From Adineta steineri (taxonomy: Eukaryota; Rotifera; Eurotatoria; Adinetida; Adinetidae), in contig CAJNOI010000053.1 of assembly GCA_905250115.1 (NCBI GenBank), positions 12,617 to 76,616 on the forward strand: a stretch of DNA of 64,000 nucleotides. The letters are read 5' to 3'. The position numbers and the translations under genes are program-made. The notes under the pieces were generated by a model. It was not told the origin of the DNA, made no database searches, and saw only the letters and a program-made list of their open reading frames with translations. Positions 24,570-36,295 of the stretch are shown here, one piece after another. How positions within the stretch are numbered: the first letter of the stretch is position 1; every line of letters begins with the position of its first letter.

Positions 24570-24998
24570 ATGATGCATTGGTTTTATGTCTTTTCGATGA
24601 TTATCATTATCTGTTTACAAAATTCAAGTAATGCTAATGTTACTGAAGATCCTGTTTATGTTAATATCAATAAACAAATCGAACAATTTATTCCTCTCGT
24701 TAACCAAGTCAATGAATATTTAGCAAACCGTCCAGGAGATGCGGTAATGTCCTACGGAATTAAATCAGCATCAGACAGTAAATATATTCGTACTTTTACA
24801 AATGTTAAATTAGCAAATGGTGAGGTGGCTCATGGAAGTTTTCTTACAAATCCAAACGTTATTAACGCATTGGATAATAAGCAAGTGTTTAAAGGAATAG
24901 TGGACCTATATGGTAGAATGTATCAAGCTGTGTATAAGCCAGTTATAAATAAACGTAAAATTGTTATTGGTTACTGGTTTGTTGGTGTCCCGGTTTAA
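24570..24998 (+). CDS. Secreted single-Cache-like domain protein
   Basis: An intronless 142-residue frame. Residues 1-22 form a signal peptide (FYVFSMIIIICLQNSSNA). From residue 72 the sequence reads like the membrane-distal sensor domain of bacterial chemoreceptors and histidine kinases (single Cache type 3). FTNVKLANGEVAHGSFL corresponds to the family T-N-V-K-x-x-x-G-x-x-x-x-G-T stretch. GRMYQAVYKPVIN corresponds to Y-x-x-x-Y-x-P-I, and IGYWFVGVPV to the closing IG-x-x-Y-V-G-V-P. In bacteria this domain binds small organic ligands and passes a signal to a cytoplasmic module. Here nothing follows it, so it would be a free secreted ligand-binding domain. The absence of introns and the bacterial look suggest horizontal acquisition, but the match is from memory of the family pattern. 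Confidence 0.72.
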   Translation: MMHWFYVFSMIIIICLQNSSNANVTEDPVYVNINKQIEQFIPLVNQVNEYLANRPGDAVMSYGIKSASDSKYIRTFTNVKLANGEVAHGSFLTNPNVINALDNKQVFKGIVDLYGRMYQAVYKPVINKRKIVIGYWFVGVPV

Positions 24999-26526
24999 AT
25001 AAACAATGATTTAGAAATTTGAAAAGGAAACTTTATTGGTATTACTTCTGAATCTATTAAATCATTATCTATATGTATCTAACTAATTACAAAATTTCTC
25101 GTTCACAAAAATTGTATTATCTCTATTCTGTAGTTTGTTTACTCATAATAAATATATCTAATGCTTAGTTTATTTGATTTAGTACACGAGATTAAACATG
25201 TAGAATAAAACTATGTTCAATTGTCTTTACGGTTCACCGAATTCGATTCACGTTCGAACTTAGTGTTTGATTTTATAATAGTCATTTTATAGTTATTGTA
25301 TGTACATACTTTAGTGTAAAATACTTAACTTAATATGTTCCTTTTTCGATAACATTTTCTTGTTTTCATTCCGTTGAATGACAGCAGTTTTTTGGTATTA
25401 TCTTTTCTATATACTCAATGTTGCTTTAAAATGAAGAAATATATATCCTAAGAAGAAACAATTAAATCTTCAGTAGTAGAATTGAGCAAACTTATATTAG
25501 TAATATAGAAATATTACTCTATTGGCAAACAGATTCTTGAACTATATTTATTTTGGATATACCTATTATTATTTAAGAGGAAATAATACAGCACTAATAA
25601 TGTATCGAATAAAAATATTAAGATGCCCGTGAGAGTGGAACAGTCAGACAATCAATATCGAGACAGACTACAGATTTGGTCAACATTTGTCTACATTACA
25701 AAAATCTTATTTTAAGAAATTGGCTTTTATTAATACTATATTGTTTCATAGCGATACATGTAGAATTTCATAGAGAAACTATTGTAACAAGAACATTTCA
25801 ATTTTTGAAAGTAATATACAGCTTATTTATACCTAAATATAATAATAAAAAATTGCTGATTTTCTTGTGATAAAAATATGATTTTAGAATGAATTATTCA
25901 ATAAAAAGAAGTATGTGAGAGTGATTATTGAATTGTACTTACACAAAAAATTTTCGATTAGTTATTCACATACACTATAAAGACATGAAGAGATATTGTG
26001 AACATTTTAAATAGTAAAAATTCATTCTATAATTATTTTTATGATCTTTTTTTTTGTCAATCAGACAAAGTCTTAGATTGCCATCGCATACATTTACCAA
26101 TCAAAATCTCTAATACTATAGTACAGTTCAATTTTTATCTTTTTATTTGATGTATAAGAAAAACATGATTATTTTACTTCGTGATCTTTAAGTTAATAAA
26201 TTTACGCAGTTGTAAATTTTAACGAACTGCGCATTTCATAAACATGTACAACACATCTTGTTTACTCGAAAAAACATAAGTGCGTAAGTGAATACCTATG
26301 TATGAAAAAAGATTGCTTTTAGCTATGTTTCTTTCTCTATCCTCTTGAACTTCAAGGACATGTATAGTTACTCGTGATGTAGAATAATTGTATGAAGACT
26401 GAAAAGAGTCTCCTATTTTGCGTCGCATTTTTTCGGTCTATAAAAGAAGAGAAAAAATTCATTTCTTCTCAAATTATATTATTCAATTATACGAACAAGC
26501 AGTCAATTTATTTACAAGAAAAAAAC
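24999..26526. other. Intergenic region, no gene seen
   Basis: AT-rich, with the 3' UTR of the Cache-like gene at its start. The short frames on both strands (for example near 26219-26598) show no domain. No repeat structure seen. Confidence 0.5.
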
Positions 26527-26849
26527 ATGAGTAAAGTTTTATTCTACTTAAAGTTTTTTTTATATAGTTTTTTTTTCAATAGGCAGTATAATCAATAAAG
26601 TTGAAGAGAAAACTGGTATGGATTTAAATAACGATAATCATATTGGAAACAGTGGTAATACTGGCCATGCCGGTGCTGGACATCCAGCTACAGGCGGTGC
26701 AGGTATGTGAATAATTATTCTTAAGAGACGTAAATAGAATGAATATTAAATAATCAATAGGTATTGTTAATAAGGCCGAACAAGTTACACATATGGATCT
26801 GAATGGAGATGGACGCGTTGGTGGTGGAGCTCCTCAACACAAACATTAA
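26527..26849 (+). CDS. 70-residue mini-protein with two EF-loop-like repeats
   Basis: Reconstructed from exons 26527-26530, 26583-26702 and 26761-26849 (4 + 120 + 89 nt). The first exon contributes only ATGA before a GTAAAG donor. The product starts MSSIINKVEEKTG. It contains two related units, IINKVEEKTGMDLNNDNHIG and IVNKAEQVTHMDLNGDGRVG, joined by a Gly/His/Ala-rich linker and ending in GGAPQHKH. Each unit has the first half of an EF-hand or dockerin loop (D-x-N-x-D-x-x-[IV]-G) but no acidic residue at loop position 12, so calcium binding would be atypical. There is no signal peptide, so it is probably cytosolic. The exon phases and the duplicated unit are the main evidence that it is real. 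Confidence 0.72.
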
Positions 26850-26999
26850 TTATGCAAATAAATAATTCAACTTAAAAATAACACTTGCTAATTTCCTTGT
26901 TGTATATTATGTTTTTTCTATAAATTTTAATCTTACATAAATAACTCTTTTCGAGAGAGTAAATCAAATACAAGCACAGTTTCAATTTTTTCATAAACG

Positions 27000-27066
27000 T
27001 GGATGTGAGTGTGATTATTCTGCATATCTGACATCTTTCTACATTCACACCCACACCCTTAAGATG
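27000..27066. repeat. Telomere-like hairpin 6
   Basis: GGATGTGAGTGTGATT ... ATTCACACCCACACCCTTAAGATG. It lies 151 bp past the stop codon of the mini-protein gene. The right flank CTTAAGATG is one base from the shared CTCAAGATG. Confidence 0.75.
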
Positions 27067-27302
27067 ATAACAGTAGAATTTAATGAATTTCCTAGGACCG
27101 GTGAATATTCAAATATATCATATAGTTCACAGTTGGTTATATTATAATATTGATAAACAAAGTTTTTATGATTAATTTTATTAAATAATTATTCAATACA
27201 TACAATAATAATAAAAAAAAGAACGGCGAAGTATATATCATGCAGCCAGCTGCCGATGTTTAATCATTCAAGATAAAAATATATCGAATGACAGTTTTAT
27301 AA

Positions 27303-27451
27303 GACAGAACTTTTGTCATCATGTTACTGATTTTCTAGCCTATCGTAAAACATAATGTTTTTAAAAAAAAATCTAAAACCACTATAATTTAATCTGAAAT
27401 GTCGACTATAAAAAGATTAATAGACTCTGCCTGATGACAAAAGTTCTGTTC
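27303..27451. repeat. Short inverted repeat with 18 bp arms
   Basis: GACAGAACTTTTGTCATC near 27304 is repeated inverted as GATGACAAAAGTTCTGTT near 27433, with about 110 bp between. It could be a small MITE or a stem-loop; no target duplication is clear. Confidence 0.55.
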
Positions 27452-28039
27452 GATAGCCTTCTATTAACTGGAGATGTTTCTATATAAGGAACATATCAGT
27501 AATATACGTTACTTTTCTTCTTATAGAAAAATCCATTGAAACTTGTTTATCTTTACCAGCAATCCGATTGATTATAGTATACAAAGTTCACATAAAAATA
27601 AATGAGAATCAACAAGAATACCGATCTTTCTCGATCAGATGCGTTGCTGGTTTCCATTGATAACATGTGTTGAAACTAATATTTTTCTAGAAGATATACT
27701 GATCGAAGTGCATGATATCTATATAGACAGTGATGATTAAATTCATTCATCTGTTATAATACATGTGTACATAGAATACTTACACAAGTATTTATATACA
27801 TCTCTTTTATTTACTGCCATATGCGATGACCTTGATCTTCACCATTCTTATGTATTATTCTTTTTTCTCCGCAACGCCGAAGAATATCCGACAAAAGGCT
27901 AATATCGGCGATATTCAAGTCGATGATGTCTAAGATAAGTATAGTTGAATAAAAGACATGCGTGATACACGCTGTATTAAATAAGAAAACGATACAGTGT
28001 ATCTAAATAGAAAAATAAACAAACAAAAATTTGAAACAA

Positions 28040-28978
28040 TTAATGTTGTTTTTTAAAACTACGCCATATTTGATTTGGCACATATGTTACACCTTTTCCA
28101 TACAATTGCACAGCTTGCATCCCATTTTTTGAATATTTATTTTGCCAATCTTTATCTGTATTGATAACAAATCCTTCACATTGCTCATCCGAATTACATT
28201 GTGTTATTCCGTCAACAATTGATAAAATACAATTTGCATCCTTATTATCAAGATTTTGGGGATGATTTTTGCATAAGTATGTTTCACCTTCAGTAACTGC
28301 ATTTGAATTACTTTCAAATATATAATTGAAATTGCCTTGTTCGCTAATTATATAAAGAACAAAATTAAGAAGAACAATAATAAATTTCTTTTGCTCACCT
28401 ATTTGAACATGTTGTTCGACCATATATAACAGGAGTATCACGAATAGTATTTTGTTTTTCATAACTACTCCATTCTGAGAATGAACAATTGAATGGTTTT
28501 TCTCCAATTTTAGTTAGATGAACAGCTACTTGACCATTTTTATCATGTTTTTTATGAAACCATGTAGCTGTTGTCATTGTATATCCACCACAATTTGGAT
28601 CAGAATCACAATGAGCAAGAGCATCAGGAAATAACATAATACACCATTCAGAACCACCTAGATTTGATTTATGATTAGTACATTTATATGTGGAACAATT
28701 GTGACATTGACCATCGAGAAGACGAATATAATTCAAAAATTTTCCGTCACTAATAAGATAAAAGAAAACATGAAATAATTATGTAATATCTATGAATATA
28801 TATATATATGTATATACCTTTTTTCTGAAGTTTGAATACTATCATCCATATAGCCGCCCATTGTTGAACCATTTCTTTTGTTGTTATCTATTATTTCAGC
28901 TACATTTGTAGTTGCCCAACAACAGACAACTATACTCATAAGTGAAATCAATACCAGTAACATATTTTGTCTATTCAT
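28040..28978 (-). CDS. Secreted protein with two Cys-rich repeats, function unknown
   Basis: Exons 28978-28818, 28749-28399 and 28343-28040 join in phase to give 271 residues. The ATG at 28978 (MNRQNMLLVLISLMSIVVCC) gives a clean signal peptide. Exon 2 and exon 3 each carry one copy of a domain. In copy one it reads C-x-N-H-...-WCIMLFPDALAHCDSDPNCGGY followed by KKHDKNGQVAVHL. In copy two it reads CKNHPQNL, CILSIVDGITQCNSDEQCEG and KYSKNGMQAVQLYGKG. The shared C-x-S-D-x-x-C-x-G-[YF] core recalls PAN/apple- or WSC-type extracellular modules, but the match is too loose to name. The exon-per-domain layout points to an internal exon duplication. Confidence 0.78.
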
Positions 28979-30239
28979 ATTTTGGTTATACAATCAAATG
29001 AATACTGCTTACTTGTGTCTTGATAAAAGAGTGATATATGTACTAAATGATAAATTCTCACAAAGATACGAGATATATACTAATACTGAGAACGGCAAAA
29101 CGGGACGTAACCGATAGAAAAAGAAGAATTGTATAACCACAGAACATAAGAGGAAAAAAAAGAAACGAGCAATGTATATATGTTTTTTATCCTTTGTACT
29201 TTCCATGACCCCTCATATATCCATAGCGATAGACCATATTTCTCGTTTGTCTATTATGCACTCGATAGCAGAAATAACGTCTAAGATGTTCTGATATATT
29301 AGATTATCATCATTTGTCTTCTCTCATTGCTTTTTCTCTTCGATATATTCCAGAAGAAAAAGAAAAGAAAAGATGTGGTTAATATTATTATATCGGTACT
29401 ATTTTTCTGCTTGTATAATCCGCGGACAAACTAAGAAAACGACGCACTATCTTTACTAATGACTAACAATAGAACGATGCATATGCCATGTATTTTTTCA
29501 AGGACATTCTATGTAAATATCAATCTATCATGAAGAAAAATCTGTATAGAATTTTTAATTAGATAAAGAAATATGATGATGCATTATTCCTAATGTAAAG
29601 TTAAGCATATTCTAGATCGTCTGTAATCCTAATCTTTGTATATCTATTTTCATAATATACATCCGATCGGCTCTTATAATTTTCGAATCATATTAGAATA
29701 TTAGTGCCATTCGAAAATTCTCTAAGCCCAGATGGAATATGTCATGGTAGCTACATCAGCTGAATGGTCAACACTTAGACTTTTAGATTCAGTTTCTAAC
29801 ATAGATTTAGAAAAAAACCTTCAAAGCATCAGCATATTTTGTTTAAATTTTGTAGATGATTTTTCTTTACAACTTTCGATTTTTTACTAGAAAATAGCTT
29901 TTTTCAATAAACTATATATATTCGACTTCAACGTGTCGAGTTGCATCGAATCATGTAGAAAAACGGCTCGATTTTGTGGGTTACTCGACCCTTATTTGTC
30001 ATGTAAACTTCGTAAATGAGAATCTATATTGATTCTTAATGCATTTAATTTAAAACGCAATTATATGAGAGTAAGAATTTTAGATGAACATTTGAAATGA
30101 TTTGGTTTTACTTTATCTTGATAAAATAAAGTTTGTTTTATTGATTAAATATGCTGAACAAACAATTACTATAACATAGAATATATATACATAGACGACA
30201 ACAAAGTTCAAAATTTTGTTTCTTTCATAAAAAAGTGTT
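28979..30239. other. Intergenic region, no gene seen
   Basis: AT-rich sequence between two minus-strand genes. It should include the promoter of the two-repeat secreted protein and the 3' UTR of the receptor at 30240. No repeat structure recognised. Confidence 0.5.
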
Positions 30240-31338
30240 TCATCGTATTTGAGACTTGATTCGTCTTGTAGTTCCATTGTTCATTGCTGGAATGTTTGTT
30301 AATAAAATCGGATATTCCTTTTGTAAAATTTTGAAAAATAATTTTTTCAGAATTGTGAAAAATGTTTTTCTAAATAGATGGGATGTTAATGTCATTAGAT
30401 AAAATGATTTAACATTATTCAAATAAAACAAATAATACGTTACATTGTAGATGAAATAAAATATTGTATTTTGTTCTGCAGTTCGATTAGAAGATGGACT
30501 TATTATAGAAAATCCGTACATAATAGTTGATGGTAATGACAGACAAGCTGTTCCTAATATCTGAAATGAAGCGGTACGAACAAATTGATATCGTCTATGA
30601 GCAGAATTTGCTATTATAACAAGACCCTATATAATAAAGAGATATATATTATAAAAAGTAAAAAATAAAACTAACCACACGTTGACGACTCATTCGCACA
30701 TTTCTATAAGTTAATAAAACAAATATTAACATGATCGATGGTTGCATAAGGCCAGTAATAATAATAGATAATATCGCATAAATTACTGATTGTGTTGATG
30801 CACAACCTCGACCAGGTATAATATTATTTATAATGAGGACATGAATTGGAATAATATAACTAATAATAAAAGTAATAAGAATCCAATATGGAGCCATTTT
30901 TATTTGATTAAGACGACGTATAGATGATGTTAAACTGCATGTACAAGCAAATCGATCAATAAGTGATAGGACAGTTAAATTTATTGATAATTGCGGTAAA
31001 AATACTAATGTATGGCAAAGAAATTTGCATCCGAGCGAAGAATTTAACTGATAATATTGTATTTGGAGATTAGAAGTAAAATAACTCATAATTATATTAA
31101 GAGAAAGATTAACAAGATCAACAAATGAGCCACATAATGAATAAATACAGAATGTATTTGAACGAAGTGTAGGTTGAAGAAATATTACCGTATTACCAAT
31201 GCATCCAATGGTACCAAGAATCAAAAATATAATTGGAAGATAATATAAAAAATTTCTCGTTATTAGACTAAAAATGATATTTAAATTATCTGACGTCGAT
31301 GGAATTACATTGGTACTTGTAATGTTGTTTAATGACAT
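30240..31338 (-). CDS. Rhodopsin-like seven-transmembrane receptor (orphan)
   Basis: Exon 1 is 31338-30676 (221 codons). A GTTAGT donor there joins exon 2 at 30626-30240, in phase after TATATAG, giving 349 residues. The N-terminus has an N-glycosylation site (LNNITSTN). TM1 has LGTIGCIGNTVIFLQ with the family GN. The TM3 end reads SLIDRFACTCS, a DRF variant of DRY. TM5 is GLMQPSIMLIFVLLTY, with RMSRQRV at its cytoplasmic end. The second exon holds TM6 (FQILGTACLSLPSTIMYGF) and TM7 (TIFYFIYNVTYYLFYLNNV). The pattern is that of the divergent bdelloid-type orphan receptors; no ligand is predictable. Confidence 0.83.
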
Positions 31339-32562
31339 TTTAATTGATAAGTATTCAGATAAAGAAAGATTATCAACTAAAATTCTCTTTTCTCAAGAAT
31401 CAACTTCGAATAACAAATATTTTATGATCTGACAGCAAATTATCAATGATTGTTGGAGTAGATAAAGTAAATAAGACAGCGGAAATTAAAACAAAACTGT
31501 TCTTTCAACGCGAAATAAATTAAAAAGACGCAAATGAGGATGAAAGGGTAATTTATATCAACCACATAAATGCATGTTTCTAAGGAGCAAAAGAAGCTCA
31601 TATTCTACTTAATGCCATTTGCATATATTAATTAGATTTTATTGTAGACAAATTATGCCTGCGAACTTTAGTGCTTTTGTTGCACCTTAAGATTAGGTTT
31701 TTAATAAACAATTTATTAACATTTTTCTTATCAAGAATAAGTGGGCACACTTTCTGAATACAGCAAGAGTAATATTACTCCCTTGAGTAAAATAACATGA
31801 ACATCTAATTGGTATACATATTTCTAATATATCATGTGTTCAATGCACAGATAAGAAAAAGATGATTTTGTTTTTACGCAACTCTCTTTAGTTTGGTAGT
31901 GCACCTTTTTTTTCAGTATGATCTTGAGATATCTTTTTAAAAATCGTTAATTAGCGGGTGGGTGTGGGTGTCAGCTGTTATAACATTACATACGCACGCC
32001 CACACCCACCCTTTATATAAATATATGTATAGATGAAAGGAAGTAATGTATTTACTTTCGAAATTAGTATTATGTGACTAGAGTGCCAAGACAGGCTTAT
32101 TTTCATATATTCATTTGAAAGAAATATATTTTTGCTGTACAAGAATAGTATGTTGAGGATATTAGTGAGCGTGGATGTAGATAGCATTGTAAAAATTGAG
32201 TAAATGAAAAAACTTATTGATTTGCTTCCGCATTATTTGTCTAATTGAAGAGAAAAGAAACGGTACAGTAAACTCGGTTATACATATATATACACCATGC
32301 AAAAACTTCTCAAAACTGTATATCACATTCAAGTTATACTTTATTATGTACTTCGAAAATGACTCTTGAAATTTTGGTAAGACATTATTGAGTGTCCTTG
32401 AATTTTTTGTCTCGAATGTAATAACAATGAACATATCTTCGAATCAGAAAACTTCATGAACAAAAGTGACAATTGATAATTAATTTGCATACAGAAAAAA
32501 TGATTTATTTAACTACAAACTATTATTGATAAAAAAAAAAGAACACAGATTATTGTTTTTAC
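31339..32562. other. Intergenic region with hairpin 7
   Basis: Promoter-side sequence of the receptor, hairpin 7 at 31955-32012, and the 3' flank of the acetyl-CoA transporter gene. No gene supported. Confidence 0.5.
31955..32012. repeat. Telomere-like hairpin 7
   Basis: CGGGTGGGTGTGGGTGTCAG ... CGCACGCCCACACCCACCCT, one of the most perfectly paired members (arms about 17 bp), with a private loop of about 25 bp. Confidence 0.8.
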
Positions 32563-34079
32563 TCATGGATTGGCACCAATAACATTGACACTACCTTCAA
32601 TGATATTTGCTTGTGAATGTGTAGTGGATGTTGATATTGGTATTGATGGAGATGATGTTAAATGCCATTCTTCACGAGGTAATTGATCCAAACGTGTCAT
32701 TAACCTCCACATAAATCCTATCCATATACAACCAAGTATGAAACAAATACCTACCTCAATCGAATACGCATGTGGTTTAGGTAACCAATTTGCAAGATAA
32801 AGTACAACAGTCGATGATATACTTTGACCTAAATTCGATATTGTTGCTAATAATGTCATGTAAGTTGAAGCAATATGTGGATCACTAATACGTGCATAGA
32901 TCCCAACACGTGATACTGTTATAATGTAGACTAATCCTTCATTTAAACACAATAATAATATTAGAATAGGATAGTAATATGATGTATGAAGAATTTGTGG
33001 TGTAAAGCATATAAAAATAGCTAAAATAATAGATCCAAATAAACGTGGAATATATCCTCGAGCAAACCATAATAACGGATGTCGTATTCTACTCATACAC
33101 AAAGGTACAACGATATGTATAACAAGTAAAGGACCATTGATCAGAGCAACTATATCACGAGTGATACCATGTCTACAAATATATATATATATATATAAAT
33201 ACAATATTCGAATAAAATAATCAAGATTTACTCTACTAATGTTAAGTTGGTCATATAATAGGTGGCTGCAAAACCAACATTGAAAGTTAATAAGATGAGA
33301 GCAAATTGACGTAAACATGGTTTCTTGAATAATTTCAAAATAGCTAAATATGTTTGAAATAATTTTGGTTTGATTTCTTGTACATCTTGAATATTTTCAT
33401 TATTGACTTTATTTGATTGATTTTTACAAATTGTGAATATTATCATAATGATACTAACAATAATAAATGCTACACCCCAGAACAAAGTAAATTGTTGAAG
33501 TGAGAATAATCCATACGGACGATGAGGTAATGAAAGAGGTTGACGAATATATTTATTAGTAAAATGTGCTGATTCCAATGTCATTAATACTGTTGTAGAA
33601 ATAAATCTGCCAATCATTTCTCCAATAGATTGACAAGTTGATGACCATTGTGGATTTGAATTAGTAAATAATAAAACAGACCATCCATCAACAACAACAT
33701 CTTGAGTTGCAATAAGAAAACACAAAGAGAAAAAGACTATTGCCAATGTGACAACTTGTAAATTAACCAAAAGAGATTCTAAATAGAATGAGAGAACAAT
33801 AAGAATAATACCAATAAGGATTTGTACAGGTATCAACCATGTTCGATGACGACCACCAATTCGACGACTATAAATTGAATCGATTAATGGTGCCCAAAGA
33901 ATTTTAAAACTAAATGGATAAGAGACCCAACTAAAAGTACCTTGTTCTTTCCATGATGCACTATATGATGCTAAATATAATGGAATTGATACAATAAAAC
34001 CTTGAATCAATCCTTGTAGAGCATAGAGAATTAGTATCAATAATATACGCCAAATAAGCACACTTCGTTTGACTGACAT
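32563..34079 (-). CDS. SLC33A1: Acetyl-CoA transporter, SLC33A1 (AT-1) family
   Basis: Multi-pass carrier of the acetyl-CoA transporter family. In animals it sits in the ER membrane and imports acetyl-CoA for protein acetylation. Exon 1 (34079-33232) and exon 2 (33172-32563) join in phase across a 59 bp intron (LVE|HGITRD), giving 485 residues against about 549 in human. Family motifs are clear: QGFIVSIPLYL in TM1, FSFKILWAPLIDSIYSRRIG, GRHRTWLIPVQ and ATQDVVVDGW. About 11-12 hydrophobic segments are visible. The cytoplasmic N-terminus is much shorter than in vertebrates. A second ATG is not needed, since MSVKRSVLIW is followed at once by TM1. The C-terminal tail is Ser/Thr-rich and unconserved. 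Confidence 0.92.
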
Positions 34080-36295
34080 CTAAAAATAAAACTGAAAATA
34101 TGAAGTTCAAGATGAGAAGAAATACTGTGAATAGAATCTAATATATGACCATAGTTGTAAAGTACATTAACAAGTCATTGTCATCTGCTTTATTTTCGTT
34201 TAGATATATATAAGTTACTTTCTTTTCTTTTCAGATAATGATTAATGTTCTCTCTCTCTGTCTTGCATACATTTATGCCTGGATAATATAAAAATATAAT
34301 AGAAACTATAAAATAATTCAATAAATACTGTTGCTATGGGTGATTATATCATTATTTCATCTATGCATTGTTGTATAAGAATAAGAATACTATAGTCTAT
34401 CATTGACATGTGCGTGTAACAAGTAGCTCTAAAATAATAATGAAATGATAACATACAACTGTCATACAATTATAGTCGAAGGAATGATTGTATTTAAAAT
34501 GACGTCTACAAATAATTCATCATTATTAACAATTGATCGAAGGACAAATCGTCTATTACGAATGAAATTGGTCACGCAGCATTCACTATACTAAAGATTG
34601 ATTAAACAGTTGTCATGAGTTAGATCAAATTGAATCCTTCTCTTTCATTTAATAAATATTATCACATATACACGACAGTTAGTTTTACATTAAACAAAAT
34701 AGACGAGAGAAAACACGCATATGTATATATCATCACGTATCGAGGGTTTGAATAAAAGATGAACACAATAGAAGAGGATGATAATATGCGATCACAGAAG
34801 ATATCACACCGAAGAACGAAAGATAATATATCCAGTTAAAATAAAATAGAGAATAAAAAAGAAACATATTGTGTGAAAGTAGAGCCTGTAACACGTTTGT
34901 GTACATAGTACAGAAAATAAAATTATCGTCGAAAAATATGTTGAGGATATATGTGTTTGTTTGCGGAGATCTATCGAGTATCGAACAATATGTTTCTATT
35001 CAACACCATTCTCATTAATATTAATGAAGATTTAAAAAAAATATTTTCACAAAAACTTGTTTCAACTTTATCGAAAAAAAAACAACATCAACAATTCCAT
35101 TAGGGCGTGGGTGAAGAAAGATGAATTTAAACTAACACTCATACCCACGCCCTCAAGGTGACGCAGTAGTTTCAATCACAAAATCAGCACGTACAATAAA
35201 AACATGTTGTCAAATAGATGTCTGATACAATAGACTATAATTTTCTGTTTCAGTGAGCAATTATCACGTTCAACTAAAATAACGACGTGGTTAGTTTCTT
35301 TTTTTTATGTGTAATCAGCGTTGTGTTCAAACAGTAGTTGACGAGAAATTCTTTTTCCAGATTAAGCATTGCAGAAAATTTCTCTTTATTATTTAAAAAT
35401 ATGAATAGAAACCTTCTATATTACTCTCGTGCTGCGATTCTTCTTTGTAGTGAGGAGATCAACCGATGATCAAGATATTAAGACTAGTATATTCAGTGAG
35501 ATTGAACAAGTTACATTCAACATACCGCTGAGTATGCAACTCGTTCTAACTGAAAACAGCTAGATGAGTTGTTTTTTACATTATTTTGAGTAAGTTATTA
35601 TTCTAGAAGATGTTCATATTATAGAAAAGGAATACGAACCGACACTTTGTCGGATATCTGACATTTTGCGTCGTCCTTGGCGAAGAAAACTTGAAATTAT
35701 AATCTAATCTGTCCGACATGACCTGAAAAAATGATCCTATAATCTTCAGAAAATCTACTGGACAATAGTTCACTGACTATTTTGACATTTATATTTTGTC
35801 AGAGGTCTAAAATTCATCGAAAAACTAGCCGTGCTGTTGATTACGGAATTAATTCAAATAGCAAATAAAGAACATTACTCATTACGCCTATTTCTTTCCT
35901 ATCTACTATTATCTCGGATTGAGAGTGAGAATACTTTTTTCCTCCATTAAATTTACCACGTTGATATTTCATGGTATTTTATATTAATTGTAACAGAAAA
36001 AATCTGATATCCGATCTAATGACAATAATAGTGAGATAGAGAAACAAGCACGCTTGGTATACTCGCAACTGATCAGATAGAAGCAGACAAAGTGAAATAT
36101 AAAGAATACGTCCTTGATATAGCTAGACGAGAAAATATAATGTCTTTCACAAGAGAGCTTATTATTTTCCATTCTTTGGCTTTCTGTGTATGATTCAGAG
36201 TATTGTCGTATAGACTATTTCGGATATGATGAATTCTATTCTTATGCCGGCTGTCCGATTTCCTTTTTTCTTTTTATAGATTTTAGAATTTGTCG
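34080..36295. other. Divergent intergenic region with hairpin 8
   Basis: Lies between the divergent starts of the acetyl-CoA transporter and the large receptor, so it should hold both promoters. Hairpin 8 is at 35102-35160. A pyrimidine-rich tract and TTTTTATAG end 16 bp before the receptor ATG, suggesting a spliced or trans-spliced leader. No gene supported. Confidence 0.5.
35102..35160. repeat. Telomere-like hairpin 8
   Basis: AGGGCGTGGGTGAAG ... CTCATACCCACGCCCTCAAGGTG. The G-to-C change in the left arm (GGGCGTGGG) is matched by the right arm (CCCACGCCC), so pairing is kept. Confidence 0.78.

Larger units (their letters stand above)
26850..28039. other. Intergenic region with hairpin 6 and a short inverted repeat
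   Basis: Starts with the 3' UTR of the mini-protein gene, then hairpin 6 at 27000-27066 and an inverted repeat at 27303-27451. No gene supported. Confidence 0.5.
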
